Assembly: GCF_010725885.1 (NCBI RefSeq)
Contig: NZ_AP022600.1
Location: 1,860,001-1,924,000 of the forward strand
Reading direction: 5' to 3'
Length of the DNA: 64,000 bases
From: Mycolicibacterium tokaiense
GTDB taxonomy: Bacteria > Actinomycetota > Actinomycetes > Mycobacteriales > Mycobacteriaceae
Position numbers and translations under genes: made by a program
The notes under the pieces: model-generated
The model's input: only the letters and a program-made list of their open reading frames with translations
What the model was told of the DNA's origin: nothing
Database searches by the model: none
Shown here: positions 25,397-39,652 of the stretch, in pieces
How positions within the stretch are numbered: the first letter of the stretch is position 1
Layout of the letters: each line of letters begins with the position of its first letter

Positions 25397-25497
25397 TCGG
25401 GCCTCGCTCGAGCAGCAGTGAGGCGCCGCTTCGAGCTTAGCGGCCGCGGTGGCCCACGGCCGTCTGCCACCGCGGCCGGGCGATAGGCTTCACAGTT

Positions 25498-26262
25498 GTG
25501 GAACCGGCATACGCCACCGTGATCGCGCTGTCGCGGCTGGCCTGGAAGATCCAAGGGCTGACCTTCACCGTGACCGGGGTGGAGAACCTGCCGCGCACCG
25601 GCGGTGCCGTGGTGGCCATCAACCACACCAGCTACTTCGACTTCACGTTCGCCGGGCTGCCGGCATTTCGCCAGGGCCTGCACCGCAAGGTCCGGTTCAT
25701 GGCGAAGAAGGAAGTGTTCGACCACAAGATCACCGGCCCGATGATGCGGAGCTTCCGGCACATCCCCGTCGACCGCGAGGCCGGCGCCGAATCGTTTGCC
25801 GAGGCGGTCCGCCGGCTCCAGGCGGGCGAACTGGTGGGCGTCTACCCCGAGGCCACCATCAGCCGCAGCTTCGAGATCAAGGACTTCAAGTCCGGCGCCG
25901 CGCGCATGGCGATCGCCGCCGATGTGCCGATCGTCCCGCACATCGTCTGGGGTGCCCAGCGCATCTGGACCAAGGACCACCCCAAGAAGCTGCTGCGGCC
26001 CAAGGTGCCGATCAGCGTCGCCGTCGGGGAACCCATCGCGCCGACGCTGCCCGCGCCCGAGCTGACCGAACTGCTGCGCCACCGGATGCAGCATCTGCTC
26101 GAGCGGGTGCAGGAGCACTACGGTCCACACCCGCCCGGGGAGTTCTGGGTGCCGCACCGCCTCGGCGGGGGAGCGCCGTCGCTGGCCGAGGCCGCCCTCC
26201 TCGACGCCGAGGAAGCCGCCCGGCGGGCGCAGGCCAGGACCGAACGGCCGGGCCCGGGGTAG
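25498..26262 (+). CDS. 1-acyl-sn-glycerol-3-phosphate acyltransferase-type protein, copy 1
   Basis: 254 residues (GTG at 25498). PlsC-family motifs are present: NHTSYFDF (HX4D catalytic), VPVDRE-type block seen as HIPVDREAG, and YPEATISRSFE. It would transfer an acyl chain to a glycerophosphate or similar acceptor at the membrane. Followed after 6 bp by a close paralogue, matching the run of acyltransferase genes Rv3814c-Rv3816c in M. tuberculosis. A Pro/Arg tail ends the protein. Substrate is unknown. Confidence 0.88.
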   Translation: MEPAYATVIALSRLAWKIQGLTFTVTGVENLPRTGGAVVAINHTSYFDFTFAGLPAFRQGLHRKVRFMAKKEVFDHKITGPMMRSFRHIPVDREAGAESFAEAVRRLQAGELVGVYPEATISRSFEIKDFKSGAARMAIAADVPIVPHIVWGAQRIWTKDHPKKLLRPKVPISVAVGEPIAPTLPAPELTELLRHRMQHLLERVQEHYGPHPPGEFWVPHRLGGGAPSLAEAALLDAEEAARRAQARTERPGPG

Positions 26263-26268
26263 CCGCGG

Positions 26269-27006
26269 ATGGAGCCGGTGTACCGATTCCTCGAAGTGAC
26301 CGCCGAGTCCCTGGTTGCAGCCACGGGCACGCAGATCACCTTCGGCGGGCTCGAGAACATCCCGGCCTCCGGTCCGGCGGTGGTGGCGATCAACCACACC
26401 AGCTACGTCGACTGGCTGCCGGCGGCGCTGGCCGTCAAACGACGTGGCAGGCGGATGCGGTTCATGATCAAGGCCGAGATGCAGCAGGTGAAAGTGGTGA
26501 ACTTCCTGATCAAGCGGACCAGGACGATTCCGGTGGACCGTTCTCACGGCTCGCAGGCGTATGCGGTTGCCGTGCAACGGCTCCGGGAAGGTGAGCTGGT
26601 GGGGGTGTATCCGGAGGCGACCATCAGCCGCAGCTTCGAGCTCAAGGACTTCAAGTCCGGTGCGGCGCGCATGGCGCTGGAGGCCCAGGTGCCCGTGGTG
26701 CCTCTGATCGTCTGGGGTACGCAGCAGATCTGGACCAAGGGACATCCGAAACAACTGGGCCGCAGGAAGTTTCCCGTCACTGTGCAAGCGGGGCCCGCGC
26801 TGGCGCCGGTCGGCAGTGCGGCCGAGCTCGAGGACACGATGCGAGCGGCCATGTCTGCGGTTCTCACCGAGGCGCAGCGCCACCACCCCCGCCCGCCCGG
26901 CGCTCACTGGCTGCCCGCCAGACTGGGCGGCACTGCCCCGACTCCTGAGGAGGCGACCTTGCTCGACCAGGCTGAGCGTGCCCGCAGGCAGGCGGACGGA
27001 GGTTGA
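26269..27006 (+). CDS. 1-acyl-sn-glycerol-3-phosphate acyltransferase-type protein, copy 2
   Basis: 245 residues, with NHTSYVDW (HX4D), TIPVDRSHG and the same YPEATISRSFELKDFKSG block as its upstream neighbour. The two are evidently a tandem duplication. DNA identity is highest over the block encoding this motif. Its stop overlaps the TTG start of the HAD phosphatase gene by 4 bp. Probably membrane-associated; a specific lipid product cannot be assigned. Confidence 0.88.
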   Translation: MEPVYRFLEVTAESLVAATGTQITFGGLENIPASGPAVVAINHTSYVDWLPAALAVKRRGRRMRFMIKAEMQQVKVVNFLIKRTRTIPVDRSHGSQAYAVAVQRLREGELVGVYPEATISRSFELKDFKSGAARMALEAQVPVVPLIVWGTQQIWTKGHPKQLGRRKFPVTVQAGPALAPVGSAAELEDTMRAAMSAVLTEAQRHHPRPPGAHWLPARLGGTAPTPEEATLLDQAERARRQADGG

Positions 27007-27827
27007 CCGACACCACCCCACCGGCCCTGATCGCCACGGACGTCGACGGCACCCTGCTCGACGACCACGAGCGGGTGAGCCCGCGTACCCGCGCCGCGGT
27101 GCGGGCGGCCGTCGACGCCGGCACGACCTTCATCCTGGCCACCGGACGGCCGCCGCGGTGGATCCCGCCGGTGGTCGACGGGCTCGGCTTCGCACCGCTG
27201 GCGGTGTGCGCCAACGGTGCAGTGGTCTACGACCCGGCCACCGATCGGATCCTGTCGGCCCGCACCCTGTCCGCGGATGCGCTGGCCGCACTGGCCGACA
27301 TCGCCCTACGGGTGATCCCCGGGGCCGGTCTGGCCGTCGAACGGGTGGGCCGCAGCGCCCATGACGCCGCCACCCCGCAGTTCGTCAGCTCGCCGGGATA
27401 CGAACACGCCTGGCTGAACCCGGACAACACCGAGGTGTCCATCGAGGACCTGCTGTCTGCGCCGGCGGTCAAGCTGCTGATCCGCAAGGCCGGTGCCACC
27501 AGCGCCGAGATGGCGGTGGAGCTGGAGAAGCACATCGGCACCGAGGGCGACATCACCTACAGCACCAACAACGGCCTCATCGAGGTGGTGCCGCTGGGCA
27601 TCAGCAAGGCCACCGGTGTCGAGGAGGTGGCGGCCCCGCTGGGCATCGGCGCCGAGGGCATCATCGCGTTCGGCGACATGCCCAACGACATCCCGATGTT
27701 GCGGTGGTCCGGGCACGGGGTGGCGATGGGCAATGCGCATCCGGAGGCGGTGGCCGCCGCCGATGAGGTGACCGCGCGCAACTCCGAGGACGGCCTGGCC
27801 CTGGTGCTCGAACGCTTCTGGAGCTGA
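27003..27827 (+). CDS. HAD-superfamily Cof-type phosphatase (Rv3813c-like)
   Basis: 274 residues from the TTG at 27003. Motif I is ATDVDGTLLDD, motif II ILATGRPPRW, and motif IV FGDMPNDIPML, placing it in the Cof/type IIB branch that dephosphorylates sugar phosphates and similar small molecules. Translationally coupled to the acyltransferase pair, so a role in removing a phosphate from a lipid precursor is possible but unproven. It converges on the amidase gene with 3 bp between stops. Confidence 0.9.
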   Translation: MTDTTPPALIATDVDGTLLDDHERVSPRTRAAVRAAVDAGTTFILATGRPPRWIPPVVDGLGFAPLAVCANGAVVYDPATDRILSARTLSADALAALADIALRVIPGAGLAVERVGRSAHDAATPQFVSSPGYEHAWLNPDNTEVSIEDLLSAPAVKLLIRKAGATSAEMAVELEKHIGTEGDITYSTNNGLIEVVPLGISKATGVEEVAAPLGIGAEGIIAFGDMPNDIPMLRWSGHGVAMGNAHPEAVAAADEVTARNSEDGLALVLERFWS

Positions 27828-27830
27828 GGG

Positions 27831-29438
27831 TCAGTCCAGCGAGATCGGGGTGAACCGCTCCAGCTGGATCGGCGGGCCGTCGGGACCCAGCGGCGGGAGT
27901 TCCTGTGCCACGCCGTCAACCACCCGGGTTACCAGACCGGTCTCCCGGTCGAAGTTCAGCGTGCCGTGCTGGAAGTTCTGCTTGATCCACTGCGGCTCCT
28001 GGATCTCGCCGCTGGTGGGCAACCCGAGCAGGCCGCGCTCGTAGCCCAGCGCCGCCCAGGCGTCGTAGATCGCACCGCCGATGGGCTGAGCTCCGCTCTC
28101 AGGTGACCAGTAGATGGCGCCGCGGGTGAAGGCGACGTACCGGGTATTGCCGGTCGCGGTGGCCTCGGGGCCGCGGGGTGCGCCCAGCGGGCTGGTCTCG
28201 CCGCCCATCCGCTTCCATTTGGTGTGGATGGCGCCGCCGCGCAGTCGGTCCTCCAGGGTGATCGGCCCGACGGGCTCGTTGAACCGGGAGGCGATGTCGC
28301 GGATCAGGTCCATGGCCGCGTACGCCGCATCGCCGGGGCATTCGGTGTTGCCGACGTCGCGGTGGGTGAAGATGGTGGGCAGCGTGGGCGTGGTTCCGCG
28401 GGGGAAGTGGGTGTACTGGCCGCCGGCCGAGGTCAGCTTCACGAAGCCCTTGGGGTCCACGTGGTCCAGGCCCAGCCGCCACCCCAGCAGCCGGCCGGTG
28501 GTGCGCAGCTGGATGTCGGTGGGCGGGGTCACCTGGAAGTCGCCGATCATGGCCACCCCCCAGGTGTCGGTGTTGAAGCCGCCGGTGTGACCGCCCTCGA
28601 CGGGCCGGTCCAAGCCGCCCGCCCGGCCCTCGAACACCTGCCCGTACTTGTCCACCAGGGCGTTGTAGGCGATGTCGCACCAGCCCAGGGTGCGGGTGTG
28701 ATAGGCGTACGCGGCCCGCACGATGGCGGCCGAATCCTGCGGCGCATAGTCGTTGGAACCCGCGGTGTGGTGCACCACGGCCGCGCGGACACCCTTGTCG
28801 TAGCGCGGACCGCCGCACTTCATCGACTCGTCGGCGCCCCACTGGGCCCGGCTGATGACGCTGGGCGGCTGGCCGGGTGCCAGCACCCCGGTGGGCGGGG
28901 TGAACTGCAGGTCGACGGGCGCCTGCGGCGGTGTGATGAGGATGGCCGACATGTTCTGGGCCAGGCTGCGCTCGGTGCTCGCGGGGCGGTAACCCAGCTC
29001 ACCGCTGGTGTCGGCGGGTGGGGCGGTGGTGACGGGCGCCCCCGGTGGGCGGGTCACCGAGACCTGCACGGTGTTGGTGAGTCCGACGAAGACGGGGTCG
29101 GTGCCGCCCGGGCCGACGTCACCGGGTTCGGTCTGCAGTTCTTCGGCGTCGTACCACGGCCCCCAGCGGCCGTCTCCGTGCTTGGCGCGGACTTTCACCT
29201 CGGTGCCGGTCAGGTCGTCGCCGGTCAGCGCCACCATCGAGAACGGGGTGGCCTGGCTGAGCTCGCGGACGGTCTCCCCGCCGCCGAGCCCGGCCAGCGG
29301 CTGTTCGACCAGTTTGGTGTCGGCGGCCTGCGGTACGTCGGCGCCCGGGGGGACGCCATCGATGGCCCACGGGACCAGTACCACCGACGCCGCAATGGCG
29401 GTCAGGAGCAGAAGTGGTGCAGGACGACGACGCGGCAC
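27831..29438 (-). CDS. exported N-acetylmuramoyl-L-alanine amidase with LGFP repeats (Rv3811-like)
   Basis: 535 residues from the GTG at 29438 (Rv3811 has about 539). A twin-Arg-rich N-terminus and hydrophobic stretch (PAPLLLLTAIAASVVLVPWA) form a signal sequence. A PGRP/amidase_2 domain in the middle shows VHHTAGSNDY (zinc His), RDVGNTECPG and the conserved YNALVDKYGQVFEGR. The C-terminus has LGFP-type repeats (GETSPLGAPRG; GLLGLPTSGE) that may bind wall arabinogalactan or mycolates. It cuts the bond between muramic acid and the stem peptide. A longer start at 29525 is less likely. Confidence 0.9.
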   Translation of the reverse strand: MPRRRPAPLLLLTAIAASVVLVPWAIDGVPPGADVPQAADTKLVEQPLAGLGGGETVRELSQATPFSMVALTGDDLTGTEVKVRAKHGDGRWGPWYDAEELQTEPGDVGPGGTDPVFVGLTNTVQVSVTRPPGAPVTTAPPADTSGELGYRPASTERSLAQNMSAILITPPQAPVDLQFTPPTGVLAPGQPPSVISRAQWGADESMKCGGPRYDKGVRAAVVHHTAGSNDYAPQDSAAIVRAAYAYHTRTLGWCDIAYNALVDKYGQVFEGRAGGLDRPVEGGHTGGFNTDTWGVAMIGDFQVTPPTDIQLRTTGRLLGWRLGLDHVDPKGFVKLTSAGGQYTHFPRGTTPTLPTIFTHRDVGNTECPGDAAYAAMDLIRDIASRFNEPVGPITLEDRLRGGAIHTKWKRMGGETSPLGAPRGPEATATGNTRYVAFTRGAIYWSPESGAQPIGGAIYDAWAALGYERGLLGLPTSGEIQEPQWIKQNFQHGTLNFDRETGLVTRVVDGVAQELPPLGPDGPPIQLERFTPISLD

Positions 29439-29527
29439 GGCCCAGATGTTACGTATGTGCCACGTGTTACTGATGTTTCGACACGGCACTATTGGGAATT
29501 CTGTGACTTGCTTTCCCGGGGACATGC

Positions 29528-29595
29528 AACGGCACCGCAGGGTTGTCGTGGGCTCGTTCGAGGGGACGGGGTGAGCCCACCCCTGCGGTGCCGTT
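29528..29595 (-). terminator. long hairpin downstream of erp
   Basis: A perfect 15-bp stem (29528-29542 with 29581-29595, AACGGCACCGCAGGG and its complement), a 5-nt bulge, then an 8-bp stem (GTGGGCTC/GAGCCCAC) around a 17-nt loop. It begins 20 bp after the erp stop and precedes the amidase start. It fits a terminator, without a clear U-tract. Confidence 0.65.
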
Positions 29596-29614
29596 TGGTT
29601 TCAGGCTTCTCCAG

Positions 29615-30499
29615 TTATGCCGGCGGCGCGGGCAGCGGTGCGGCGGCCGCGGCCGGCTGGGCCGACTTGATGGCGCCCATGATGCCCGGCATCACCACGC
29701 CCTTGAGCAGGTCGATGGCCTGGCCGGCGCCCAGTGAGTTGGCCGCGGCGCTCAGATCGCTGATCAGGCCGCCACCGCCCACCCGGGCGGCGGGCACGCC
29801 GAGGCCCAGCGACGGATCACCGAGGATCGGGTAGGTGCCCGCCATCGGGTCCAGGCCGATCGGAGCGCTGATCGGCACCTCGCCGGGCACGCCGAGGCCC
29901 AGGCCGGGTGACGACGCCGGCAGTGCGCCCGGCACCGTGAGACTGGGATCGGGCAGCCCGAGGCCCGGGCTGGTCAGCGCCGGGTTGGTCAGTCCCGCAT
30001 CGGTCAGCGACGCGCCCGGCACCGACACCCCGGGCACGGTGGCCCCCGGTGCGGTCAGCCCCGGTGTGCTCAGGCCCGGCACGTCCAATCCCGGCGTGCT
30101 CAGCGCGGGCGTGGTGAGGCCGGGTGTGCTCAGCGCCGGCGTGGTCAGGCCGGGGGTGCTCAGCGCCGGCGTGGTGAGACCGGGCGTGGTCAACCCGGGG
30201 GTGGCCAGGCCCGGTGTGGTGAGACCGGGGGAGGCCAGCGCAGGGCTGCCCAGGCCGGCTCCGGTGGGGCTCAGGCTGGTCGGCAGCGTGACCCCGAACT
30301 GCGACAGACCCTGCGACAGTGCAGAGATCAGCTCGTTCGGCAGGTCGGTGATCAGGGCGGCCTGGGTGAACTCACGCGTCTGGGGCCCCTCGGGGGTCGA
30401 CGGCGTGGTAACGGCAACAACGGCAAATGGACTCGCGACTGCCAGGGCGGCGACTGCGCTCATGGCTGTCGAGAGCTTGCGTCGACGTCGGTTCGGCAC
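29615..30499 (-). CDS. erp: exported repetitive protein Erp (PirG)
   Basis: 294 residues from the GTG at 30499, behind a strong ribosome binding site (GAGGAG). A basic N-terminus and hydrophobic segment form the signal peptide (cleavage near AVTTPS). The middle consists of PGLTT/PGLTS-type five-residue repeats, the hallmark of Erp. The C-terminus carries a hydrophobic stretch and Pro/Ala tail. Erp is a surface protein needed for normal growth, wall structure and virulence in pathogenic mycobacteria. The gene is divergent from glf, as Rv3810 is from Rv3809c. Confidence 0.93.
   Translation of the reverse strand: MPNRRRRKLSTAMSAVAALAVASPFAVVAVTTPSTPEGPQTREFTQAALITDLPNELISALSQGLSQFGVTLPTSLSPTGAGLGSPALASPGLTTPGLATPGLTTPGLTTPALSTPGLTTPALSTPGLTTPALSTPGLDVPGLSTPGLTAPGATVPGVSVPGASLTDAGLTNPALTSPGLGLPDPSLTVPGALPASSPGLGLGVPGEVPISAPIGLDPMAGTYPILGDPSLGLGVPAARVGGGGLISDLSAAANSLGAGQAIDLLKGVVMPGIMGAIKSAQPAAAAAPLPAPPA
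30000..30245 (-). repeat. 15-nt tandem repeats encoding Erp PGLTT units
   Basis: Consecutive 15-nt units give Pro-Gly-Leu-Thr-Thr and Pro-Ala-Leu-Ser-Thr variants. Three nearly identical 30-nt copies lie between about 30089 and 30180. Repeat number is known to vary among Erp homologues. Confidence 0.8.
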
Positions 30500-30784
30500 G
30501 GAAGTCTCCTCAATATCTGGACTACGAGTGCTTTCGGATAAGCAACGCTTCCGATGGTAGGGGTGTGACTGGTGTGACCAGAGTGATGAGACCGAACTGT
30601 GAACGAATCGCGACCTGGACTCACCGTGCCGTTGCCGGCGCGCAATCCGGCGCCACGCCTGGTCACCCCGGCGTGCCGGGCGCACCCGCCGGGCCAGGTG
30701 CGCAACGGTCGGGTAACGGTGGGTTTGCGAGCCGGTGCTCCACCGCGGCGTGATCGGCACGTGCGCCGCGGTCGGATACCCTGA

Positions 30785-33910
<3,126 letters not shown>

Positions 33911-33918
<8 letters not shown>

Positions 33919-34435
33919 CACGCCCCACGGCGAGGACGCCGTGTTGGTGGCGGTCCAGGCCGCGCTGGCGCACCGGCCCGGCGTGCTGCCGGTGGCCACG
34001 GCCATGTCCCACTTCGGTGAACACAGCCTGGGCTGGCTCGCCGTCTCCGCTGCCGGCGCCGTGGCGCAGCCGTCGCGGCGGCGGCAGTGGCTGGCCGTGG
34101 GGGTCGGTGCCTTCACCGCCCACGCCGCGGCCGTTGTCATCAAACGGGTGGTACGCAGGCCCCGCCCACACCACCCGGCGGTCGCGATCAACGTCGGAAC
34201 ACCCAGCAAGCTGAGCTTCCCCTCGGCGCACGCCACCTCCACCACGGCCGCGGCGATGTTGCTGAGCCGGGTCACCGGCCGCCGGTTGACGGTGGTGCTG
34301 GTGGCGCCGATGTTGTTGTCCCGCATGGTCTTGGGCGTGCACTACCCCACCGACGTGGCCACCGGCGCGGTTGTCGGCGCCGTCACGGCCAAGGTCGTCC
34401 AGAAGGCTTTCGAGCACAGGGAGTCGCGGTCGTGA
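33911..34435 (+). CDS. PAP2-family phosphatase (Rv3807c-like)
   Basis: 174 residues with multiple membrane helices. The three phosphatase motifs are intact: KRVVRRPRP (KX6RP), PSAHATS, and SRMVLGVHYPTD (SRX5HX3D). In M. tuberculosis Rv3807c lies between glfT2 and ubiA and is proposed to dephosphorylate decaprenyl-phosphoryl-5-phosphoribose, the product of the next gene. That role is inference from the pathway order. Translation overlaps both neighbours. Confidence 0.9.
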
Positions 34436-35349
34436 GTGAAGAAGCCGCACCGGTCGGGGCGCCGCCCAAGAATCTGCCCGCCGGCATCGTCAAGGCGCTG
34501 CGGCCCCGGCAGTGGGTCAAGAACGTCTTGGTGTTCCTGCCGGTGGTGCTGGCCCTCGGTGACGAGCGGGTCGGTTACGACTTCCAGGCCGTGCTGCTCA
34601 ACGTCGTGGTGGCGTTCGTGGTGTTCTGCCTGGCGGCGTCGTCGATCTACCTGATCAACGACGCCCGCGACGTCGAGGCCGACCGCCAGCACCCCACCAA
34701 GCGGTTCCGGCCCATCGCGGCCGGGGTGGTGCCGCAACAGTTGGCCTACGGGCTGGCAACGGTTCTCATCGTGGTGTCCCTCGGCGTCTCCTGGTGGGTG
34801 ACCCCGGACCTGGCGCTGGTGATGGCGGTCTATATCGGCATCCAGCTGGCCTACTGCTTCGGCCTCAAACACCAGGCCGTGCTCGACATCTGCATCGTGT
34901 CCTCGGGCTTCCTGATCCGCGCGATCGCGGGCGGGGTGGCCGCCGGAGTCGAACTCAGCCAGTGGTTCCTGCTGGTGATGGCGTTCGGGTCACTGTTCAT
35001 GGCCGCCGGAAAGCGATATGCCGAACTGCAATTGGCCGAACGCACCGGCGCCAAGATCCGCAAGTCGCTGGAGAGCTACACCACCAGCTACCTGCGCTTC
35101 GTGTGGACGTTGTCGGCGACGGCCATGGTGGTCTGCTACAGCCTGTGGGCCTTCCAGCGCGACGGCGCCTCGGCCGGCTGGTTCGCGGTGACCATCGTGC
35201 CGCTGACGGTGGCGGTGCTGCGCTACGCGGTGGACGTCGACGGCGGGATGGCCGGGGAGCCGGAGGAGATCGCCCTGCGCGACCGCGTCCTGCAGCTGCT
35301 GGCGGTGGCGTGGATCGGGACCATCAGTGCGGCCGTCGTTCTCGGGTGA
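34432..35349 (+). CDS. ubiA: decaprenyl-phosphate phosphoribosyltransferase (UbiA family, Rv3806c)
   Basis: Transfers phosphoribose from PRPP to decaprenyl phosphate, the first committed step to decaprenyl-phosphoryl-arabinose, the donor for AftB and Emb enzymes. 305 residues from the GTG at 34432 (overlapping the PAP2 stop). Eight or nine helices. The Asp-rich motif NDARDVEAD coordinates magnesium and substrate, followed by FRPIAAG. Mutations in the M. tuberculosis orthologue raise ethambutol resistance. A longer upstream frame overlaps the PAP2 gene and is rejected. Confidence 0.95.
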   Translation: MSEEAAPVGAPPKNLPAGIVKALRPRQWVKNVLVFLPVVLALGDERVGYDFQAVLLNVVVAFVVFCLAASSIYLINDARDVEADRQHPTKRFRPIAAGVVPQQLAYGLATVLIVVSLGVSWWVTPDLALVMAVYIGIQLAYCFGLKHQAVLDICIVSSGFLIRAIAGGVAAGVELSQWFLLVMAFGSLFMAAGKRYAELQLAERTGAKIRKSLESYTTSYLRFVWTLSATAMVVCYSLWAFQRDGASAGWFAVTIVPLTVAVLRYAVDVDGGMAGEPEEIALRDRVLQLLAVAWIGTISAAVVLG

Positions 35350-37279
35350 GCCCCGGGGGGGACTGCAGCAGCTGACCTGGTCCGTGCGGATCAGCCTGGC
35401 GTGCAGCGTGCTCACCGCTGCCGCGCTGTTCGCTTGGGGTGCCTGGCAGCGGCGCTGGATCGCCGATGACGGCCTGATCGTGCTGCGCACGGTCCGTAAT
35501 CTGCTGGCGGGCAACGGCCCGGTGTTCAACGCCGGCGAACGGGTGGAGTCCAACACCTCAACGCTGTGGACCTATCTCAACTACGTGGGCGCACTGGTGG
35601 GCGGACCCGTGCGCCTCGAATACATCGCTCTCACACTGGCATACGGCCTCAGCATCATCGGCGTGGTGCTGGTCATGCTCGGCACCGCGCGGCTCTACGC
35701 CCCGGGACTGCGCGGCAGGCAGGCGCTGCTGCTGCCCGCGGGGGTGCTGGTCTACATCGCCATCCCGCCGGCGCGGGACTTCGCCACCTCCGGGCTGGAG
35801 AACGGCTTGGTACTGAGCTATCTCGGGCTGCTCTGGTGGATGCTGGTGTGCTGGGCGCAGGCACCGGCCACCGCGGCGGCCCGCGGCCGCACCGCCGGTG
35901 ACGCCACCGGCAGCTGGTTCACCGCGGCCCTGGCCGCAGTCGGCGGGTTGTCGGTGCTGGTGCGTCCCGAGCTCGCCCTCATCGGCGGACTGGCGCTGGT
36001 GCTGATGCTGATCGCCGCGCGCAGCTGGCGCACCCGGGCGCTGATCCTGGTGGCCGGCGGTCTGCTCCCGGTGGCCTATCAGATCTTCCGGATGGGCTAC
36101 TACGCGCTGATCGTGCCGGGCACCGCGGTGGCCAAGGACGCCTCCGGCGCCAAGTGGGGCCAGGGTTGGACCTATCTGACGAACTTCAATGCGCCGTACC
36201 TGCTGTGGATCCCGGCCGTGGTGCTGGTGGGTCTGGGGATCGCCGTGGTGGCGGGCCGCGCGCCGCGGGAACTCAGCGTGCCCGCCGGCTACGGCAGGCT
36301 GGCCCGCGCTGTGCAGCGCCCGTCGGTGATCGTCGCGTTCTTCGTGGTCAGCGGGCTGCTGCAGGGCGTGTACTGGGTGCGCCAGGGCGGCGATTTCATG
36401 CACGGCCGGGTGCTGCTCACGCCGCTGTTCTGCCTACTGGCCCCGGTGGCCGTGATCCCGGTGGTGCTACGGCAGGCCGGGTACCTGCTGGCCGGCGCCA
36501 CCACCGTGCTGTGGGTGGGGGTGGTCGGTTGGTCGGTGTGGGCGGCGAACTCACCGGGCATGGGCTCCGACGCCACCAAGGTCACCTACTCCGGGATCGT
36601 CGACGAGCGGCGGTTCTACGCCCAGGCCACCGGGCATGCGCATCCGCTGACTGCCGCGGACTATCTGGACTACCCGCGGATGCGGGCCATGCTGGTGGCC
36701 ATCAACAACACCCCCGACGGTGCGCTGCTGCTGCCCTCGGGCAACTACGACATGTGGGACGTGGTGCCTGCGGTGCCGCCGCCCGCGGATCTGACTGCGG
36801 CACAACGCCGTAACTACGTCGGCCCGCACACCGTGTTCTTCACCAACATGGGCATGACGGCGATGAACGTCGGCCTCGACGTCCGCGTCATCGACCAGAT
36901 CGGGTTGGCCAACCCGTTGGCCGCGCACACCCAGCGCCTGGAGAACGGCCGCATCGGCCACGACAAGAACCTGTACGCGGACTGGGCCATCGCCGAGGGG
37001 CCCTTCCTCAAGACCGACGAGTGGATCCCGTCCTACATCGACGAGAACTGGATCATCCAGGCCGAGGCAGCGCTGAAGTGCCCCGCCACCGAGGCGGTGC
37101 TGGAGTCCATCCGGGATCCATTGGGCGCGCGCCGGTTCGCCTCCAACGTGCTCAACGCCTACTTGTACACGCAGTACCGCATCAACCGAGTGCCCGAGTA
37201 CGAGTTGCTGCGCTGCGGGCTGCCGGAGCCGGCCCTGGACGAGACCCCCTACACTGGGTTACCGGCAACGGGTCCATGA
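35327..37279 (+). CDS. aftB: terminal beta-1,2-arabinofuranosyltransferase AftB
   Basis: A GT-C enzyme that adds the terminal beta-1,2 arabinose residues to arabinan from decaprenyl-phosphoryl-arabinose on the outer face. 650 residues from the GTG at 35327 (preceded by GGGA). A GTG at 35384 would give 631, closer to the 627 of M. tuberculosis as I recall it. About ten helices in the first 400 residues. WIADDGLIVLRTVRN near the N-terminus has the Asp-Asp of the donor site. A globular domain follows (GNYDMWDVVP, VIDQIGLANPLAAHT). It overlaps ubiA by 23 bp. Confidence 0.94.
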   Translation: MRPSFSGEPRGGLQQLTWSVRISLACSVLTAAALFAWGAWQRRWIADDGLIVLRTVRNLLAGNGPVFNAGERVESNTSTLWTYLNYVGALVGGPVRLEYIALTLAYGLSIIGVVLVMLGTARLYAPGLRGRQALLLPAGVLVYIAIPPARDFATSGLENGLVLSYLGLLWWMLVCWAQAPATAAARGRTAGDATGSWFTAALAAVGGLSVLVRPELALIGGLALVLMLIAARSWRTRALILVAGGLLPVAYQIFRMGYYALIVPGTAVAKDASGAKWGQGWTYLTNFNAPYLLWIPAVVLVGLGIAVVAGRAPRELSVPAGYGRLARAVQRPSVIVAFFVVSGLLQGVYWVRQGGDFMHGRVLLTPLFCLLAPVAVIPVVLRQAGYLLAGATTVLWVGVVGWSVWAANSPGMGSDATKVTYSGIVDERRFYAQATGHAHPLTAADYLDYPRMRAMLVAINNTPDGALLLPSGNYDMWDVVPAVPPPADLTAAQRRNYVGPHTVFFTNMGMTAMNVGLDVRVIDQIGLANPLAAHTQRLENGRIGHDKNLYADWAIAEGPFLKTDEWIPSYIDENWIIQAEAALKCPATEAVLESIRDPLGARRFASNVLNAYLYTQYRINRVPEYELLRCGLPEPALDETPYTGLPATGP

Positions 37280-37364
37280 CGTGTGTCGGCGCAGTGTTCG
37301 CCGACCGGACCCTTTTCGGTAACGCTGAAGTGTTGTTGCAGCGATACCCAGTCATGTGTGGTGA

Positions 37365-38372
<1,008 letters not shown>

Positions 38373-38436
38373 AATGTGCTGTCAGGCCACAGTTTGACCA
38401 GAACGAAAGCAGAAGCATCACCAAAGGTGTGGTTGA

Positions 38437-39564
<1,128 letters not shown>

Positions 39565-39579
39565 TTCGCAGTTCGTCAA

Positions 39580-39613
39580 CAGCGGCGGTGACCTCACGGG
39601 GTCACCGCCGTTG
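39580..39613 (+). terminator. hairpin terminator after fbpA
   Basis: A perfect 11-bp stem (39583-39593 with 39600-39610, CGGCGGTGACC and complement) around a 6-nt loop, extended by three pairs including one G-T. It starts 15 bp after the fbpA stop and is followed by TTGTCGTCTG. It separates fbpA from fbpD transcription. Confidence 0.8.
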
Positions 39614-39652
39614 TCGTCTGTCGGCACCCCGTGATGTGCAACACTGCCTTTC

